From Polaribacter porphyrae (lineage in GTDB: Bacteria; Bacteroidota; Bacteroidia; Flavobacteriales; Flavobacteriaceae), in the NCBI RefSeq assembly GCF_002954685.1, contig NZ_MSCN01000001.1, forward strand, positions 396,256-460,255: DNA of 64,000 nt, in the 5' to 3' direction. A program made the translations under genes and the position numbers. Below the pieces are notes generated by a model. It saw nothing but the letters and a program-made list of their open reading frames with translations. It made no database searches and was not told the DNA's origin. How positions within the stretch are numbered: the first letter of the stretch is position 1; the number at the start of each line of letters is the position of its first letter. Shown piece after piece: positions 17,466-28,116 of this stretch.

Positions 17466-18923
17466 TTAATCGTAGATGATATCTTTAACTTCTATCTTTT
17501 TATTTTCTATAAAATCATATAAGGTGAGTCTTCTTAAAGTATAATAATCAGTCCAGAATTTTTCTAGAGAATTTAAATATTGTAGAACAGACCTGTCTTG
17601 TTCTTGAAGTGCTATATTTAAATCAGTAATATTAATCTTACCAAGTACAAATCTCTTTTTAGCAATTATATATCTTTTTAAAGCAATTTCTTGAGCTTTT
17701 TTAGCAGTTTTTAAAAAATTTCTCTGATTTTGCCAGTTTAGTACATGCAAATATATTTCTTGTTCAAATTCTTGTTCTTCAATTTCTATATTGGTGTTTA
17801 CTAAATCTTTATTTGCTTCAACTAGTTTTCTTCTAGATTTAGAAACTCCCCAATCTAAAATAGGTATTCCAATAGAAAGAGTTACACTTTGTTGTTGATT
17901 AAAATCTTGAAATAAATCATTGAATACAGTGCCTTGTTGTGAGATTCCAAAATTAGCTCTTAAACTCATTTGTAATCTATTATTCCCCTTAACTTCAGCT
18001 ACATCTTGTTCAGCTTGTAGTCTTCTTCTTCTAAACTCAATAACAGCTTTTCTGTTAGATTTTGCCTCTTTAAGAGCTTTATCAACACTTACTGTAAAAG
18101 AAGTAAGTTCTTTAGGCACCGATAATAGTATGTTTTCGGTATCAAGAACTAAATATCTTGATAAGTTTTGAGAAGATCTTTTAAAGTTTATTTGATTTGT
18201 TATTACGTCATTTTCAGAATTTAATACAGAAAGTTCAATTTGCAGTAAATCATTTTCTGCAATTTTACCCATTTTAAATCTTCCTTTTGAAATTTGAAAT
18301 AATGTATCTTGATTCGAAAAATTAGATTTAGCAATTCTTGTTTGCACTTGAGATTTTAATAACGCAAAATATCTCCTTGCAGTATTTAAAGAAATTTGCT
18401 CCATACGTTCTATAAACTCTCTTTTTGCTTCTTCATAAATTAGTGGTTCAATCTTCTTTTGCCATTTAAAAGGGTTATAAAAAAGTGAATTTTGAAAATA
18501 ATTTATAGAAAAAGGTATTACAGCAAAATTTGTCGCTACAAAAGGTTCAGATAAATCTACTCTTTCAAATTGAGAACTTACAGATATTGTTCCTCCAGTT
18601 AAGGGTACGTTTTGATTTAATGATAATGTTCCGTCAAATCTAGTCTGATTTGTTCTTCTAAAGCCATCAGAACCATCATCAAGTGTAATTCTATTCACAG
18701 AATTTCTATATTGAGGTATAGTTGCGTCTAATCTTAACTGGGGAAGCAATCCAGCTTTAAAGTTTCTAAACCGCCAATAACTTGCTTGATTTTGATTTAA
18801 TAGAGCTTTATAATCAGGAGAGTTTTTTTGAGCAATAGATATTGCTTCTTCTAATGTAATTTGTTTTTGACTAAATGCACTTAAGCAAAGTACAGAACAA
18901 ATAATTGTAATAATTTTTTTCAT
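17466..18923 (-). CDS. TolC-family outer-membrane efflux channel
   Basis: 485 residues with signal peptide (cleavage after about SAFS18) followed by KQITLEEAISIAQKNSPDYKAL, the usual TolC/OEP opening. Two long alpha-helical hairpin repeats with interspersed strands are visible (about 25-230 and 270-460). It forms the outer-membrane duct of a tripartite exporter. The gene starts 3 bp after the permease stop, in the order adaptor, permease, channel, so the three make one machine. The cargo is unknown. Confidence 0.9.
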   Translation of the reverse strand: MKKIITIICSVLCLSAFSQKQITLEEAISIAQKNSPDYKALLNQNQASYWRFRNFKAGLLPQLRLDATIPQYRNSVNRITLDDGSDGFRRTNQTRFDGTLSLNQNVPLTGGTISVSSQFERVDLSEPFVATNFAVIPFSINYFQNSLFYNPFKWQKKIEPLIYEEAKREFIERMEQISLNTARRYFALLKSQVQTRIAKSNFSNQDTLFQISKGRFKMGKIAENDLLQIELSVLNSENDVITNQINFKRSSQNLSRYLVLDTENILLSVPKELTSFTVSVDKALKEAKSNRKAVIEFRRRRLQAEQDVAEVKGNNRLQMSLRANFGISQQGTVFNDLFQDFNQQQSVTLSIGIPILDWGVSKSRRKLVEANKDLVNTNIEIEEQEFEQEIYLHVLNWQNQRNFLKTAKKAQEIALKRYIIAKKRFVLGKINITDLNIALQEQDRSVLQYLNSLEKFWTDYYTLRRLTLYDFIENKKIEVKDIIYD

Positions 18924-18926
18924 AGT

Positions 18927-20297
18927 TTATTCGTGTCTTATGGCTTCAATAGGACTTTTATTTGCAGCCGATCTTGCAGGTGCAATTCCAAAAATTAAAC
19001 CTATTAGTGTGGCTACAAAGAAAGAGAGAAGAATAGAACTTAAAGATAAAATGGTTTCTATACCAGTGGTAATTTCAAGAATGTAGGAGGCAAAAACTCC
19101 GAGTAAAATACCAATAATACCACCACCAATACTTACTAAAACAGATTCTGTTAGAAACTGAAGAATTACATCTTCTTGAGTAGCACCAATTGCTCTAATA
19201 ATACCAATTTCTTTAGTTCTTTCTAAAACTGATGCTAACATAATATTCATAATACCAATTCCACCAATTAAAAGAGAAATACCTGCAATTATGCTTAATA
19301 CAATATTAAAGATTTGCTTTGTTTTTTGTTGCTGTTTTAATAATTGAATGGGGATTGAAATTTCGAAATCTAATACATCATTATGTCTTCTTTTTAGCAT
19401 TCTGCTTAAAACATCTGCTGTAGCATTTAATTCGGATGAATTTTCTACTTGAACAACTAACTTATCAATTTGATGATAATTACCTCTAGGAATTCTCTTT
19501 TTTGGTCCTTGTTGATTTCCACCAAAAAATATAACTCCTCCACTTGTATCTATTGGTTTGTCACTTATAATTTTTCGATCCTTATAACGTACTAAAAAAG
19601 TTTTAATAGGGATATAGATGTCTAAATTCATATCTCTTATTCCTAGATTTTCTTGAGCATTATCAGAGATAAATTTTTCTTCAATTACACCAATTACCTG
19701 TAGCCAAACATCTTTAACTTTTATCTGCTTACCAATTGCACTTTCACCAGTAAATAGTTTTTTTTCTATTTTTTCACCAATAATACATACAGGTAAAGCA
19801 TTGTTAACTTGTGCTTTAGAGAAATTTTTGCCACTTTCTATAAATATATTTGATGTTGCAAAATAATCAGGAGATATACCAATTAGTTTAACTGGGTTCT
19901 GTCTTCCTTTTTTTATTACATAAGTTTCTAGAATTATTTCTGGGCTAACCGTTTTTACAGAGGGTAGATTTTTAGCAATGCTATTTACATCTAACATGTC
20001 TAAACCTTTAGAAAATCGTTTAGATTCGCTTGCCCCATCTTCATCTTCTTCTTGATTTGGATCATCTTTTTCATCAGGAATAGGAGTAACAACTATATTA
20101 TTAACTCCAACTAATTCAAGTTGTGCTAATATTTCTTTTTCAGCACCATTACCAATGGCTAGCATCGTTATTACTGCTGCAACACCAAAAATAATACCTA
20201 AAGAAGTAAGCAAGGTTCTTACTTTATTGGTAAGTATAACACGTACAGCTTCGCTAAAATTAGACTTTAGCTTTTCAATATATATTTTATCAAACAT
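18927..20297 (-). CDS. MacB-type ABC transporter permease (FtsX/MacB_PCD), no ATPase domain
   Basis: 456 residues. An N-terminal helix (about 17-45, NKVRTLLTSLGIIFGVAAVI), a periplasmic MacB core domain (about 50-320) containing an acidic insert DPNQEEDEDGASE, then three C-terminal helices with the FtsX pattern (GIGIMNIMLASVLERTKEIG). MacB itself is about 650 residues because it carries an N-terminal ATPase; this protein lacks it and no ATP-binding protein gene is adjacent, so the ATPase must come from elsewhere. Likely role: mechanotransmission in a tripartite exporter of peptides, lipids or drugs. Confidence 0.9.
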   Translation of the reverse strand: MFDKIYIEKLKSNFSEAVRVILTNKVRTLLTSLGIIFGVAAVITMLAIGNGAEKEILAQLELVGVNNIVVTPIPDEKDDPNQEEDEDGASESKRFSKGLDMLDVNSIAKNLPSVKTVSPEIILETYVIKKGRQNPVKLIGISPDYFATSNIFIESGKNFSKAQVNNALPVCIIGEKIEKKLFTGESAIGKQIKVKDVWLQVIGVIEEKFISDNAQENLGIRDMNLDIYIPIKTFLVRYKDRKIISDKPIDTSGGVIFFGGNQQGPKKRIPRGNYHQIDKLVVQVENSSELNATADVLSRMLKRRHNDVLDFEISIPIQLLKQQQKTKQIFNIVLSIIAGISLLIGGIGIMNIMLASVLERTKEIGIIRAIGATQEDVILQFLTESVLVSIGGGIIGILLGVFASYILEITTGIETILSLSSILLSFFVATLIGLIFGIAPARSAANKSPIEAIRHE

Positions 20298-20304
20298 AAA
20301 AAGG

Positions 20305-21552
20305 CTAATTAAGCTTTGCTATTTGTGAAGATTCATAGCCTTCTGGTTTATTTAAATAAACTACATCATTTTCGTTTAAACCTTGGGTAATTATTACAGC
20401 ATCATTATTAGAATCACCAATTTTTACTTGTTTTTTTGTTATTGAAAAACCAGATTTCTTATACACATAAGTAATAGAATCTTTAGAGAAAATAGCTTCT
20501 AAAGGAATACTTAAAACATCTTTTTTCTCAAAAGTTAATATTTTGTTTGATGTTGTCATCCCTGGTCTAATATTATCATTAGATTCGTTCAATTTTATCA
20601 TCACTTGAAAAACCTTAATATCTGAACCTCTTTTTTTCTCTCCAACATTTGCAACATTAGTTACTATACCTTCAAGAACTACATCAGGAAAAGCATCAAA
20701 ACCAACTTTAACAGGTAAATCTTTTTTAATTTTTCTAATATCAACTTCGTTTGCATACGTTTTAGATTCCATTTTTGTTAAATCTGGTAAACGAGCAATT
20801 GTTGGGTTCCATGGACTAATAGATGAACCTACTTTCTTTTTAGAACCATCCCAATTTTTATCATAAGTAATCATTCCACTTCCATCAGAATAAATTGTAA
20901 ATGATTTTAAAAGTTCTAATAAATCATTTAGTTTCTTTCTTATTTTAGAAACTTCAGTGCCAACTTCTACCATTTTAGCATTCGCCTGTCTCTTTTTTAT
21001 CTTGTAGTTTTCTTTCTTTTCTCTTAAATCTCTCTCTAATTTTTCAAGATTAATTTCTAGTTTTTTAACGGTAGCAGGTGGTTCGTAAGTAGATTGTTTT
21101 AACTCTAATTTGGTTTCTTCCATACTAAAAGTTAAATCTTTTATCGTATTTCTTTCTTGTTTTAAAGAAAGAGTAGTGTCTAATTGTTGTTGTGTATATT
21201 TAGATTCTGCAGTTTCTAAATTTAAACGGGCATCTATAATCTGTTCATTAACACCTGTAGGGTCTAATCTACCCACATAATCACCAACTTTTACAATGGT
21301 ACCTTCAGAAACTAGATCTTGAATTTTAATATCTCTTAACTTAAATTTTCTTAAGTTTCTAGGTCCGTTTATCTTCTTTAAACTGGTAGATTGTGCTTCA
21401 CCAGAAGTAATTACTTCACTTATAAAATCTCCTTTTTTTACTTTAGAAGTTAAGTATATTTCATCATCTGAAGACGCTGAAAAGTAATTGTAAATGAAAT
21501 AGATAGCTATTAAAGCTATTACAGATATAATAGCAATTCTTTTTTTATTCAT
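20305..21552 (-). CDS. HlyD/MacA-type periplasmic adaptor protein
   Basis: 415 residues with an N-terminal anchor (about 5-24), barrel-sandwich halves at about 55-100 and 225-255 and a central alpha-helical hairpin (about 100-215, rich in K/E with coiled-coil periodicity, for example LEINLEKLERDLREKKENYK). It bridges the inner-membrane permease and TolC. First gene of the three-gene exporter operon; the permease starts 7 bp downstream. A TAGATTTG -7 box lies just upstream, next to the icd terminator. Confidence 0.9.
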   Translation of the reverse strand: MNKKRIAIISVIALIAIYFIYNYFSASSDDEIYLTSKVKKGDFISEVITSGEAQSTSLKKINGPRNLRKFKLRDIKIQDLVSEGTIVKVGDYVGRLDPTGVNEQIIDARLNLETAESKYTQQQLDTTLSLKQERNTIKDLTFSMEETKLELKQSTYEPPATVKKLEINLEKLERDLREKKENYKIKKRQANAKMVEVGTEVSKIRKKLNDLLELLKSFTIYSDGSGMITYDKNWDGSKKKVGSSISPWNPTIARLPDLTKMESKTYANEVDIRKIKKDLPVKVGFDAFPDVVLEGIVTNVANVGEKKRGSDIKVFQVMIKLNESNDNIRPGMTTSNKILTFEKKDVLSIPLEAIFSKDSITYVYKKSGFSITKKQVKIGDSNNDAVIITQGLNENDVVYLNKPEGYESSQIAKLN

Positions 21553-21578
21553 CTTTTATATAGTTGAGTTAAGCTTCC

Positions 21579-21586
21579 CAAATCTA
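21579..21586 (-). promoter_or_regulatory. -7 box for the HlyD/MacB/TolC operon
   Basis: Minus strand TAGATTTG, 27 bp before the HlyD start codon. The -33 position falls inside the icd terminator hairpin. Confidence 0.45.
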
Positions 21587-21590
21587 AATA

Positions 21591-21620
21591 AAAAAAGAGT
21601 GCTTTAAAGCACTCTTTTTG
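21591..21620 (-). terminator. Rho-independent terminator after icd
   Basis: A perfect palindrome (GAGTGC-TTTAAA-GCACTC at 21597-21614) is flanked by A and T runs. On the minus strand it lies 34 bp after the icd stop and is followed by a T tract. A trailing T run also exists on the plus strand, so it could work both ways. Confidence 0.85.
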
Positions 21621-21653
21621 TTAATGTTTTATCAAAATTAATTACCAATTATG

Positions 21654-23876
<2,223 letters not shown>

Positions 23877-23937
23877 TTAAAGAACAAGAATATTTTTGTT
23901 TAAAATCGATTGAAAATTACTCAAAAAAAGAGCGGAG

Positions 23938-23945
23938 CAAATTTA
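23938..23945 (-). promoter_or_regulatory. -7 box for icd
   Basis: Minus strand TAAATTTG, 73 bp before the icd start, giving a leader of about 65 nt. The -33 element is weak. Confidence 0.45.
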
Positions 23946-24035
23946 AGTATATAAGATGAAATTTTTGTTGTCTTTTATTTATTAATTGTATGTTTTTTAT
24001 GAGAATTCAACAAAAGATGTGGAGGTTTATTACAT

Positions 24036-24418
24036 AAAAAAAATAAAAGCCATATCTTATAATTGCTTATAATGATATGGCTTCTTTAGAAATAGTACTT
24101 TACATTGTTTGTATAACTACTAAACAAATAAGTTTTTAATCTTATTACTTTTTTAAAGTTATAATTTACTATTTCTTTTTTTGAAACATCTTTAACTGAA
24201 AAAGCATTCTACTTTTAAAGTTGATACTGATGTTTCAACTTTGTTTGATAAACTTAATTACTTTTAGAATTATTACAATGAATAAATTTAAAATTTTAAA
24301 TCAATTTTTATATTGGTTTAATGTGTAAGTTTATAAACAAAATATAAAGAACGTTACTTTAGCTTATTTACTTTTTTATACTTAACTAATTAAAATTAGA
24401 AAATTTTTAAGTAAATAA
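24036..24418 (-). ncRNA. Candidate small RNA of about 380 nt with its own promoter and terminator
   Basis: This gene-free stretch, transcribed leftward, is bracketed by a well-spaced promoter (TTTG at 24451-24454, 19 bp, TATATTTG at 24424-24431) and a strong hairpin terminator (24047-24083). Between them I found only trivial ORFs (12-16 codons). A perfect 10-bp inverted repeat, TTGAAACATC at 24181-24190 with GATGTTTCAA at 24229-24238, encloses a 38-nt interior that can fold further. Composition is as A/T-rich as other spacers and I do not recognise tmRNA, RNase P RNA, 6S or SRP RNA. An alternative is simple decay with chance motifs. The rest of the 23865-24569 gap shows only the icd and rplS signals. 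Confidence 0.4.
24047..24083 (-). terminator. Hairpin terminator with no gene directly before it
   Basis: AAGCCATATC (24047-24056) pairs perfectly with GATATGGCTT (24074-24083); the interior TTATAA/TTATAA extends the stem. On the minus strand a T-rich tract follows (24036-24046 on the plus strand is nearly all A). It lies 433 bp beyond the rplS terminator, so it must serve another transcript. Confidence 0.75.
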
Positions 24419-24423
24419 TTACT

Positions 24424-24454
24424 CAAATATATAAGTGATTTTAGAATAAACAAA
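24424..24454 (-). promoter_or_regulatory. Promoter for the candidate small RNA
   Basis: Minus strand TTTG (24451-24454), 19-bp spacer, TATATTTG (24424-24431). This is the best full match to the Bacteroidota -33/-7 arrangement that I found in the window. Predicted start is near 24417. Confidence 0.55.
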
Positions 24455-24515
24455 CTTTTTATCTATTTAAAAATGAACACGTTACTAACTATACTTATTA
24501 ACATTTGTTAATTAA

Positions 24516-24546
24516 AAAAGCGTTGTAAAAAATTTACAACGCTTTT
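24516..24546 (-). terminator. Rho-independent terminator of rplS
   Basis: GCGTTGTAAA (24520-24529) pairs with TTTACAACGC (24533-24542), extended by A/T pairs on both sides, followed on the minus strand by a T run. It begins 24 bp after the rplS stop. Confidence 0.9.
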
Positions 24547-24569
24547 CTGATTTATATTTTTTTGAAAGA

Positions 24570-24920
24570 TTACCTTCTTTTTTCAGTAATTCTTGCTTTT
24601 TTACCAGTAAGACCTCTAAAATAAAAGATACGAGCTCTACGTACTTTACCTCTTTTGTTAACTTCAATTTTTTGGATTGATGGTAAGTTTACAGGAAAAA
24701 TTCTTTCTACACCAACTGTACCTGACATTTTTCTGATAGTAAATGTTTCAGATGTGCCAGTTCCTCTTCTTTGTATTACAACGCCTCTAAAAAACTGGGT
24801 ACGTGTTTTATTACCTTCTTTAATTTCGTAATACACTGTTATTGTATCACCTGCAGCAAATTCTGCAAATTCTTTTTTTGTTACAAATTCGTCTTGAACA
24901 AATTTTACTAAAGATTCCAT
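24570..24920 (-). CDS. rplS: 50S ribosomal protein L19
   Basis: 116 residues, the standard L19 size. Near 26-80 it shows the family pattern: [40 protein letters not shown] and a C-terminal [20 protein letters not shown]. It sits at the 30S-50S interface of the ribosome. trmD lies upstream in the same orientation with a 153-bp gap, the classic trmD-rplS pairing, but rplS has its own -7 box and strong terminator here. Confidence 0.97.
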   Translation of the reverse strand: MESLVKFVQDEFVTKKEFAEFAAGDTITVYYEIKEGNKTRTQFFRGVVIQRRGTGTSETFTIRKMSGTVGVERIFPVNLPSIQKIEVNKRGKVRRARIFYFRGLTGKKARITEKRR

Positions 24921-24987
24921 TTTTTAATTTTTATGGTTTTTCTTAATCAACATTCACGATTTTCGTCAGCGGTTAATTTAGCGAGTG

Positions 24988-24995
24988 CAAATTTA
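24988..24995 (-). promoter_or_regulatory. -7 box and leader of rplS
   Basis: Minus strand TAAATTTG, 67 bp before the rplS start. The roughly 60-nt leader is less A/T-rich than other spacers and contains a short ACGA/TCGT hairpin; an autoregulatory ribosomal leader is possible but not shown. Confidence 0.4.
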
Positions 24996-25073
24996 GTAAT
25001 AAAATTTGTTTATAAAAATTAATAAACATTATTTTTTATAATTGTAATTGTTAAATGATAGTACTAATCTAAA

Positions 25074-25754
25074 CTACTCATTTTCAAGTAAATCTGGTCT
25101 TATCTCTTTTGTTCTTTTGTAGGCTTGCTCTTGTCTCCAATCTTCAATTTTTGGAAAATTACCTGTTAGCAAAATTTCGGGTACTTTCATGCCTTCAAAT
25201 TCTGCAGGTCTTGTGTAAACAGGAGGTGATAATAAATTGTCTTGATAAGAGTCTGTTAAAGCAGATTGTTCATCACCAATAACACCTGGTATTAAACGTA
25301 TAACAGCATCAACTAAAACAGCTGCAGCTAACTCACCACCTGTTAAAACATAATCGCCAATTGAGATTTCTTTAGTAATATATTTATCTCTAATTCTTTG
25401 GTCTATACCTTTGTAATGCCCAGTTAAGATTAAGATATTTTCTTTTAAAGATAAATTATTTGCAGTAGATTGATTCAGTGTTTTAGCATCTGGAGTCATA
25501 TAAATAATTTCATCATACTTTCTTTCTGATTTTAATTTATCTATACAATTGGCAATAGGTGCTATCATTAAAACCATTCCTGCTCCTCCACCAAATTGAG
25601 TGTCATCTATTTGTTTGTAATTACCTAAACCATAGTCTCTTAAATCGTGCAAAAAAATTTGAACCAAATTTTTATTTTGAGCACGTTTTATAATAGAATG
25701 ATTAAAGGGGCTGTCTAATAAATTAGGAGCAACAGAAATGATATCAATTCTCAT
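25074..25754 (-). CDS. trmD: tRNA (guanine-N1-)-methyltransferase
   Basis: 226 residues. TrmD methylates G37 of tRNAs using S-adenosylmethionine and prevents frameshifting. The trefoil-knot SPOUT motifs are clear: [13 protein letters not shown] near 54-66, [12 protein letters not shown] near 110-121 and [20 protein letters not shown] near 131-150, followed by [14 protein letters not shown]. Length is typical (about 225-250). Located upstream of rplS as in many bacteria, although rimM is not next to it here. Confidence 0.96.
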   Translation of the reverse strand: MRIDIISVAPNLLDSPFNHSIIKRAQNKNLVQIFLHDLRDYGLGNYKQIDDTQFGGGAGMVLMIAPIANCIDKLKSERKYDEIIYMTPDAKTLNQSTANNLSLKENILILTGHYKGIDQRIRDKYITKEISIGDYVLTGGELAAAVLVDAVIRLIPGVIGDEQSALTDSYQDNLLSPPVYTRPAEFEGMKVPEILLTGNFPKIEDWRQEQAYKRTKEIRPDLLENE

Positions 25755-25832
25755 ATTGTAAAATTAAAGTTTTTGATTTTAATTTCACAATTTTAATTTA
25801 TTATTAATTTTTATGTAGAAGAGTATATTATT

Positions 25833-26118
25833 ACATTTAGTATCCTGAAAATAACAAATTAAATCATCTGTATTTACACAAACCTTTATTATCCCTAGGT
25901 CAAATAACTTACTAATAGGATGTTTGTCTAAATTTTCAACTGCTCTTAAAGCGATATTACTTTAAAGATATATGTTTAAGCGAATATTTCTCACCAAAAT
26001 AGAATCCATAGTTTTATTTGAATACACAGCATTGATATGATGTTGTAATTCATCAAGATTTAATAGAGTAATAGTCTCATCAATAATTTTTAATCAGAAA
26101 ACTAGTCAATATCAGCTT
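25833..26118 (-). pseudogene. Decayed C-terminal fragment of an adenosine deaminase-family gene
   Basis: Read on the minus strand, this gap encodes text that aligns with the last third of adenosine deaminase: LNLDELQHHINAVYSNKTMD, then an in-frame TAA, then SNIALRAVENLDKHPISKLF and a region containing VNTDD. SNIALRAV..LDKHPI..LFD and the TDD metal-site motif are characteristic; the usual DHG has become HHI. A frameshift near 26093 joins an earlier piece (KADID, stop, FSD). Only about 95 of some 330 codons remain, with at least two stops and one frameshift, so no product is expected. The remainder of the 25755-26137 gap holds nothing else I can name. Confidence 0.7.
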
Positions 26119-26137
26119 TGGTTTATAGGTGTAAGTT

Positions 26138-26512
26138 TTAAAGAGCTTTTAGTTTTTCTAGAATAATAGAATATTCAGTAATACTATCTTTACAAATTGG
26201 TATAGCAATGTTTAATTTTTGCTTTATAACTTCTTCATTTTCATTGTTATCTGCATCTTTTTCTAATGATGCTATTTCATCAAGACAAGAAATACCCATT
26301 AAACCAAAAGAAGATTTTAAGAAGTGTGTAATACTTTTTACAGACTTATAATCTACTTTATCTAGGCTTTCTTCTAAAGTATTTATTCTTGGAGTTGTAT
26401 CAGACAAATACACTTCGATAAGTTGTATTAAAGAATCTTTATCTGAAGCAAAAAACGATTTAATAGAGGACAAGTCAACAACATCGCTGACTAAAATCTT
26501 TTCAATTTCCAT
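26138..26512 (-). CDS. Hpt-domain phosphotransfer protein
   Basis: 124 residues made almost entirely of one histidine-phosphotransfer four-helix bundle. The phospho-accepting His is H63 in THFLKSSFGLMG, matching the Hpt consensus HxLKGSS. It would shuttle phosphate between a hybrid histidine kinase and a response regulator in the cytoplasm. It is transcribed divergently from the receiver-domain gene at 26633, with 120 bp between them; together they look like the phosphorelay control for the polysaccharide-type genes that follow. No histidine kinase is in the window, so the kinase must be encoded elsewhere. Confidence 0.85.
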   Translation of the reverse strand: MEIEKILVSDVVDLSSIKSFFASDKDSLIQLIEVYLSDTTPRINTLEESLDKVDYKSVKSITHFLKSSFGLMGISCLDEIASLEKDADNNENEEVIKQKLNIAIPICKDSITEYSIILEKLKAL

Positions 26513-26594
26513 AATTTTGTTTATTTTAGGGGAATATTAATAAGTTGCAGTAAAGATAAATAAAAACAATTAAGTATTTTGTTTAGATTTACAT

Positions 26595-26602
26595 TAGCTT
26601 TG
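26595..26602 (+). promoter_or_regulatory. -7 box for the response regulator operon
   Basis: TAGCTTTG, 30 bp before the ATG at 26633. The -33 element is not at consensus spacing. Confidence 0.4.
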
Positions 26603-26632
26603 TTTTGATTTTTAAATCTTAATCCCCCACAA

Positions 26633-27001
26633 ATGAGCAACAAGAAAAAAATTGTTCTTGCAGAAGACAATTCTGTTTTATCTCTCCTATTAAAATTCCG
26701 TTTAGAAAAAGACGGTTACCAATTGTTTATAGCTGTTAATGGTAAAGAAGCAATAGATTTTATTGAAACTGAAGATCCAGATCTTATTTTAACTGATGTT
26801 ATGATGGACTACGTTAGTGGTTTAGAGGTAATAAGTCATGTTAGAAATCAACTTGAAAGTAAAACTCCTATTTTGGTGTTTTCATCTTCAGGTCAAGAAG
26901 AAATGGTATTAAAAGCATTTAATCTTGGTGCAAACGATTTTATGAGTAAACCATTAAGTCCAAATGAATTGTCAATCAGAGTAAAAAGAATGTTAATGTA
27001 A
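26633..27001 (+). CDS. Single-domain response regulator (CheY-like receiver)
   Basis: 122 residues consisting of one receiver domain with all key residues: acidic pair E11-D12, phospho-acceptor D55 in LILTDVMM, switch residue S85 or its neighbours and K106 in MSKPLSP. No output domain, so it acts by protein contact. Divergent from the Hpt gene and 35 bp upstream of the HEAT protein gene, with the GT2 synthase next. A plausible role is allosteric control of the synthase or the HEAT protein (inference from gene order). Confidence 0.9.
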   Translation: MSNKKKIVLAEDNSVLSLLLKFRLEKDGYQLFIAVNGKEAIDFIETEDPDLILTDVMMDYVSGLEVISHVRNQLESKTPILVFSSSGQEEMVLKAFNLGANDFMSKPLSPNELSIRVKRMLM

Positions 27002-27036
27002 ATTTAATTTTTACAGTTAATACAATACTAATTTAA

Positions 27037-28116
27037 ATGAGATTCCCTCTTGTAGAAAGCATAATTTGGACTATAGTTATAATACTCGTCGTTATAATAA
27101 TAATCTTAGTTATTTATCTTAAAATATTGAGGAATAACATTAGGCTTACAGACAAGAAAAATAAAAAATACACAACACTTGTTGAAGAAAATTTAATTAA
27201 ATTTTTATATTCAGAGAAAGAAAGTATTTTACTTACAGATACCCAAAAGAAAATTATTAAAAAATTTAAAAAAGGAGTTTCTAGCAGAAGAAAAAGAAAA
27301 ATTATTAGTGATACTTTTTTTAATTTGAGCCAAGAAATATCTGGAAGTATGATTGTTACTATGCACAAATTATATGAAGAAATTGGCTTGTTGAGGTACA
27401 CAATAAAAAAATTACGTAGTAAAAAATGGAACATAATAGCTATTGGTATTAGAGATGCTAGACGTTTTGAGATTGATAAGGTAAAAAACTTAATTAGTAA
27501 TTTTATTAATCATCCAAGGGAAGAGGTTAGGAGAGAAGCACATCTATATTTTTTAGAACTATTTGGTTATGAAGGAATGGAGTTTTTAGATGATTTGAAA
27601 GTGCCACTTTCAGAATGGGATCAAATTCAATTATTAGGTGAAATTGAAAAAATTGAAAATCATTTGATTTTAGATGTTTCAAAATGGTTAGTGTCTGATA
27701 ATGATTATGTTATCATTTTTATTTTGAATATTGTAAAAATGTTCAATAGAATGGAAACTAAAGAAATTCTATTAACATTACTACATCATAAATCTAAAGA
27801 TGTTAGACTAAAAGCAATAGAAACTGTAACTCATTTTGAAGTTTTAGAAGCAAAATATATTCTTAAAAGTAAGTTTACTAATATGAGCTTAAAAGAAAAA
27901 ATTGCTTCTTTTTTATTATTAGAAAAAGTTGCATCAGATGAAGATAATATTTTTATAATAAACTACACTAATCATGAAAATTTTGAAATAAAACACAAAG
28001 CTCTATCAATTTTAAAAAGAATTGATAAAAATATGTATGATGCTTTAGAAAAAAAATCTGAAGATGAAGATTACAATAGAATTATTAACTTTTTAGATTA
28101 TAGTTATGGAATTTAA
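27037..28116 (+). CDS. Membrane-anchored HEAT-repeat protein
   Basis: 359 residues with one N-terminal transmembrane helix (about 8-29, almost pure I/V/L), a basic linker (KKGVSSRRKRKII) and helical repeats from about 95 to 350 with HEAT-like periodicity (HPREEVRREAHLYFLELFGY; HKSKDVRLKAIETVTHFEVL). The repeats should lie in the cytoplasm. Its 3' end overlaps the GT2 gene by 11 bp, so it is coupled to the synthase and likely acts as a scaffold or as the receiver of the response regulator signal. No enzyme motif seen. Confidence 0.8.
   Translation: MRFPLVESIIWTIVIILVVIIIILVIYLKILRNNIRLTDKKNKKYTTLVEENLIKFLYSEKESILLTDTQKKIIKKFKKGVSSRRKRKIISDTFFNLSQEISGSMIVTMHKLYEEIGLLRYTIKKLRSKKWNIIAIGIRDARRFEIDKVKNLISNFINHPREEVRREAHLYFLELFGYEGMEFLDDLKVPLSEWDQIQLLGEIEKIENHLILDVSKWLVSDNDYVIIFILNIVKMFNRMETKEILLTLLHHKSKDVRLKAIETVTHFEVLEAKYILKSKFTNMSLKEKIASFLLLEKVASDEDNIFIINYTNHENFEIKHKALSILKRIDKNMYDALEKKSEDEDYNRIINFLDYSYGI

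Noticed and set aside
24279..24329. 16-codon plus-strand ORF starting MNKFKILNQF in the gap upstream of icd
   Set aside because: Too short, A/T-driven and without promoter or supporting context.
24036..24418. Candidate RNA considered as tmRNA, RNase P RNA, 6S RNA or SRP RNA
   Set aside because: Composition is too A/T-rich and no tRNA-like end, tag ORF or conserved RNase P core could be found.
25833..26118. Functional adenosine deaminase
   Set aside because: Only the C-terminal third is left, with in-frame stops and a frameshift.
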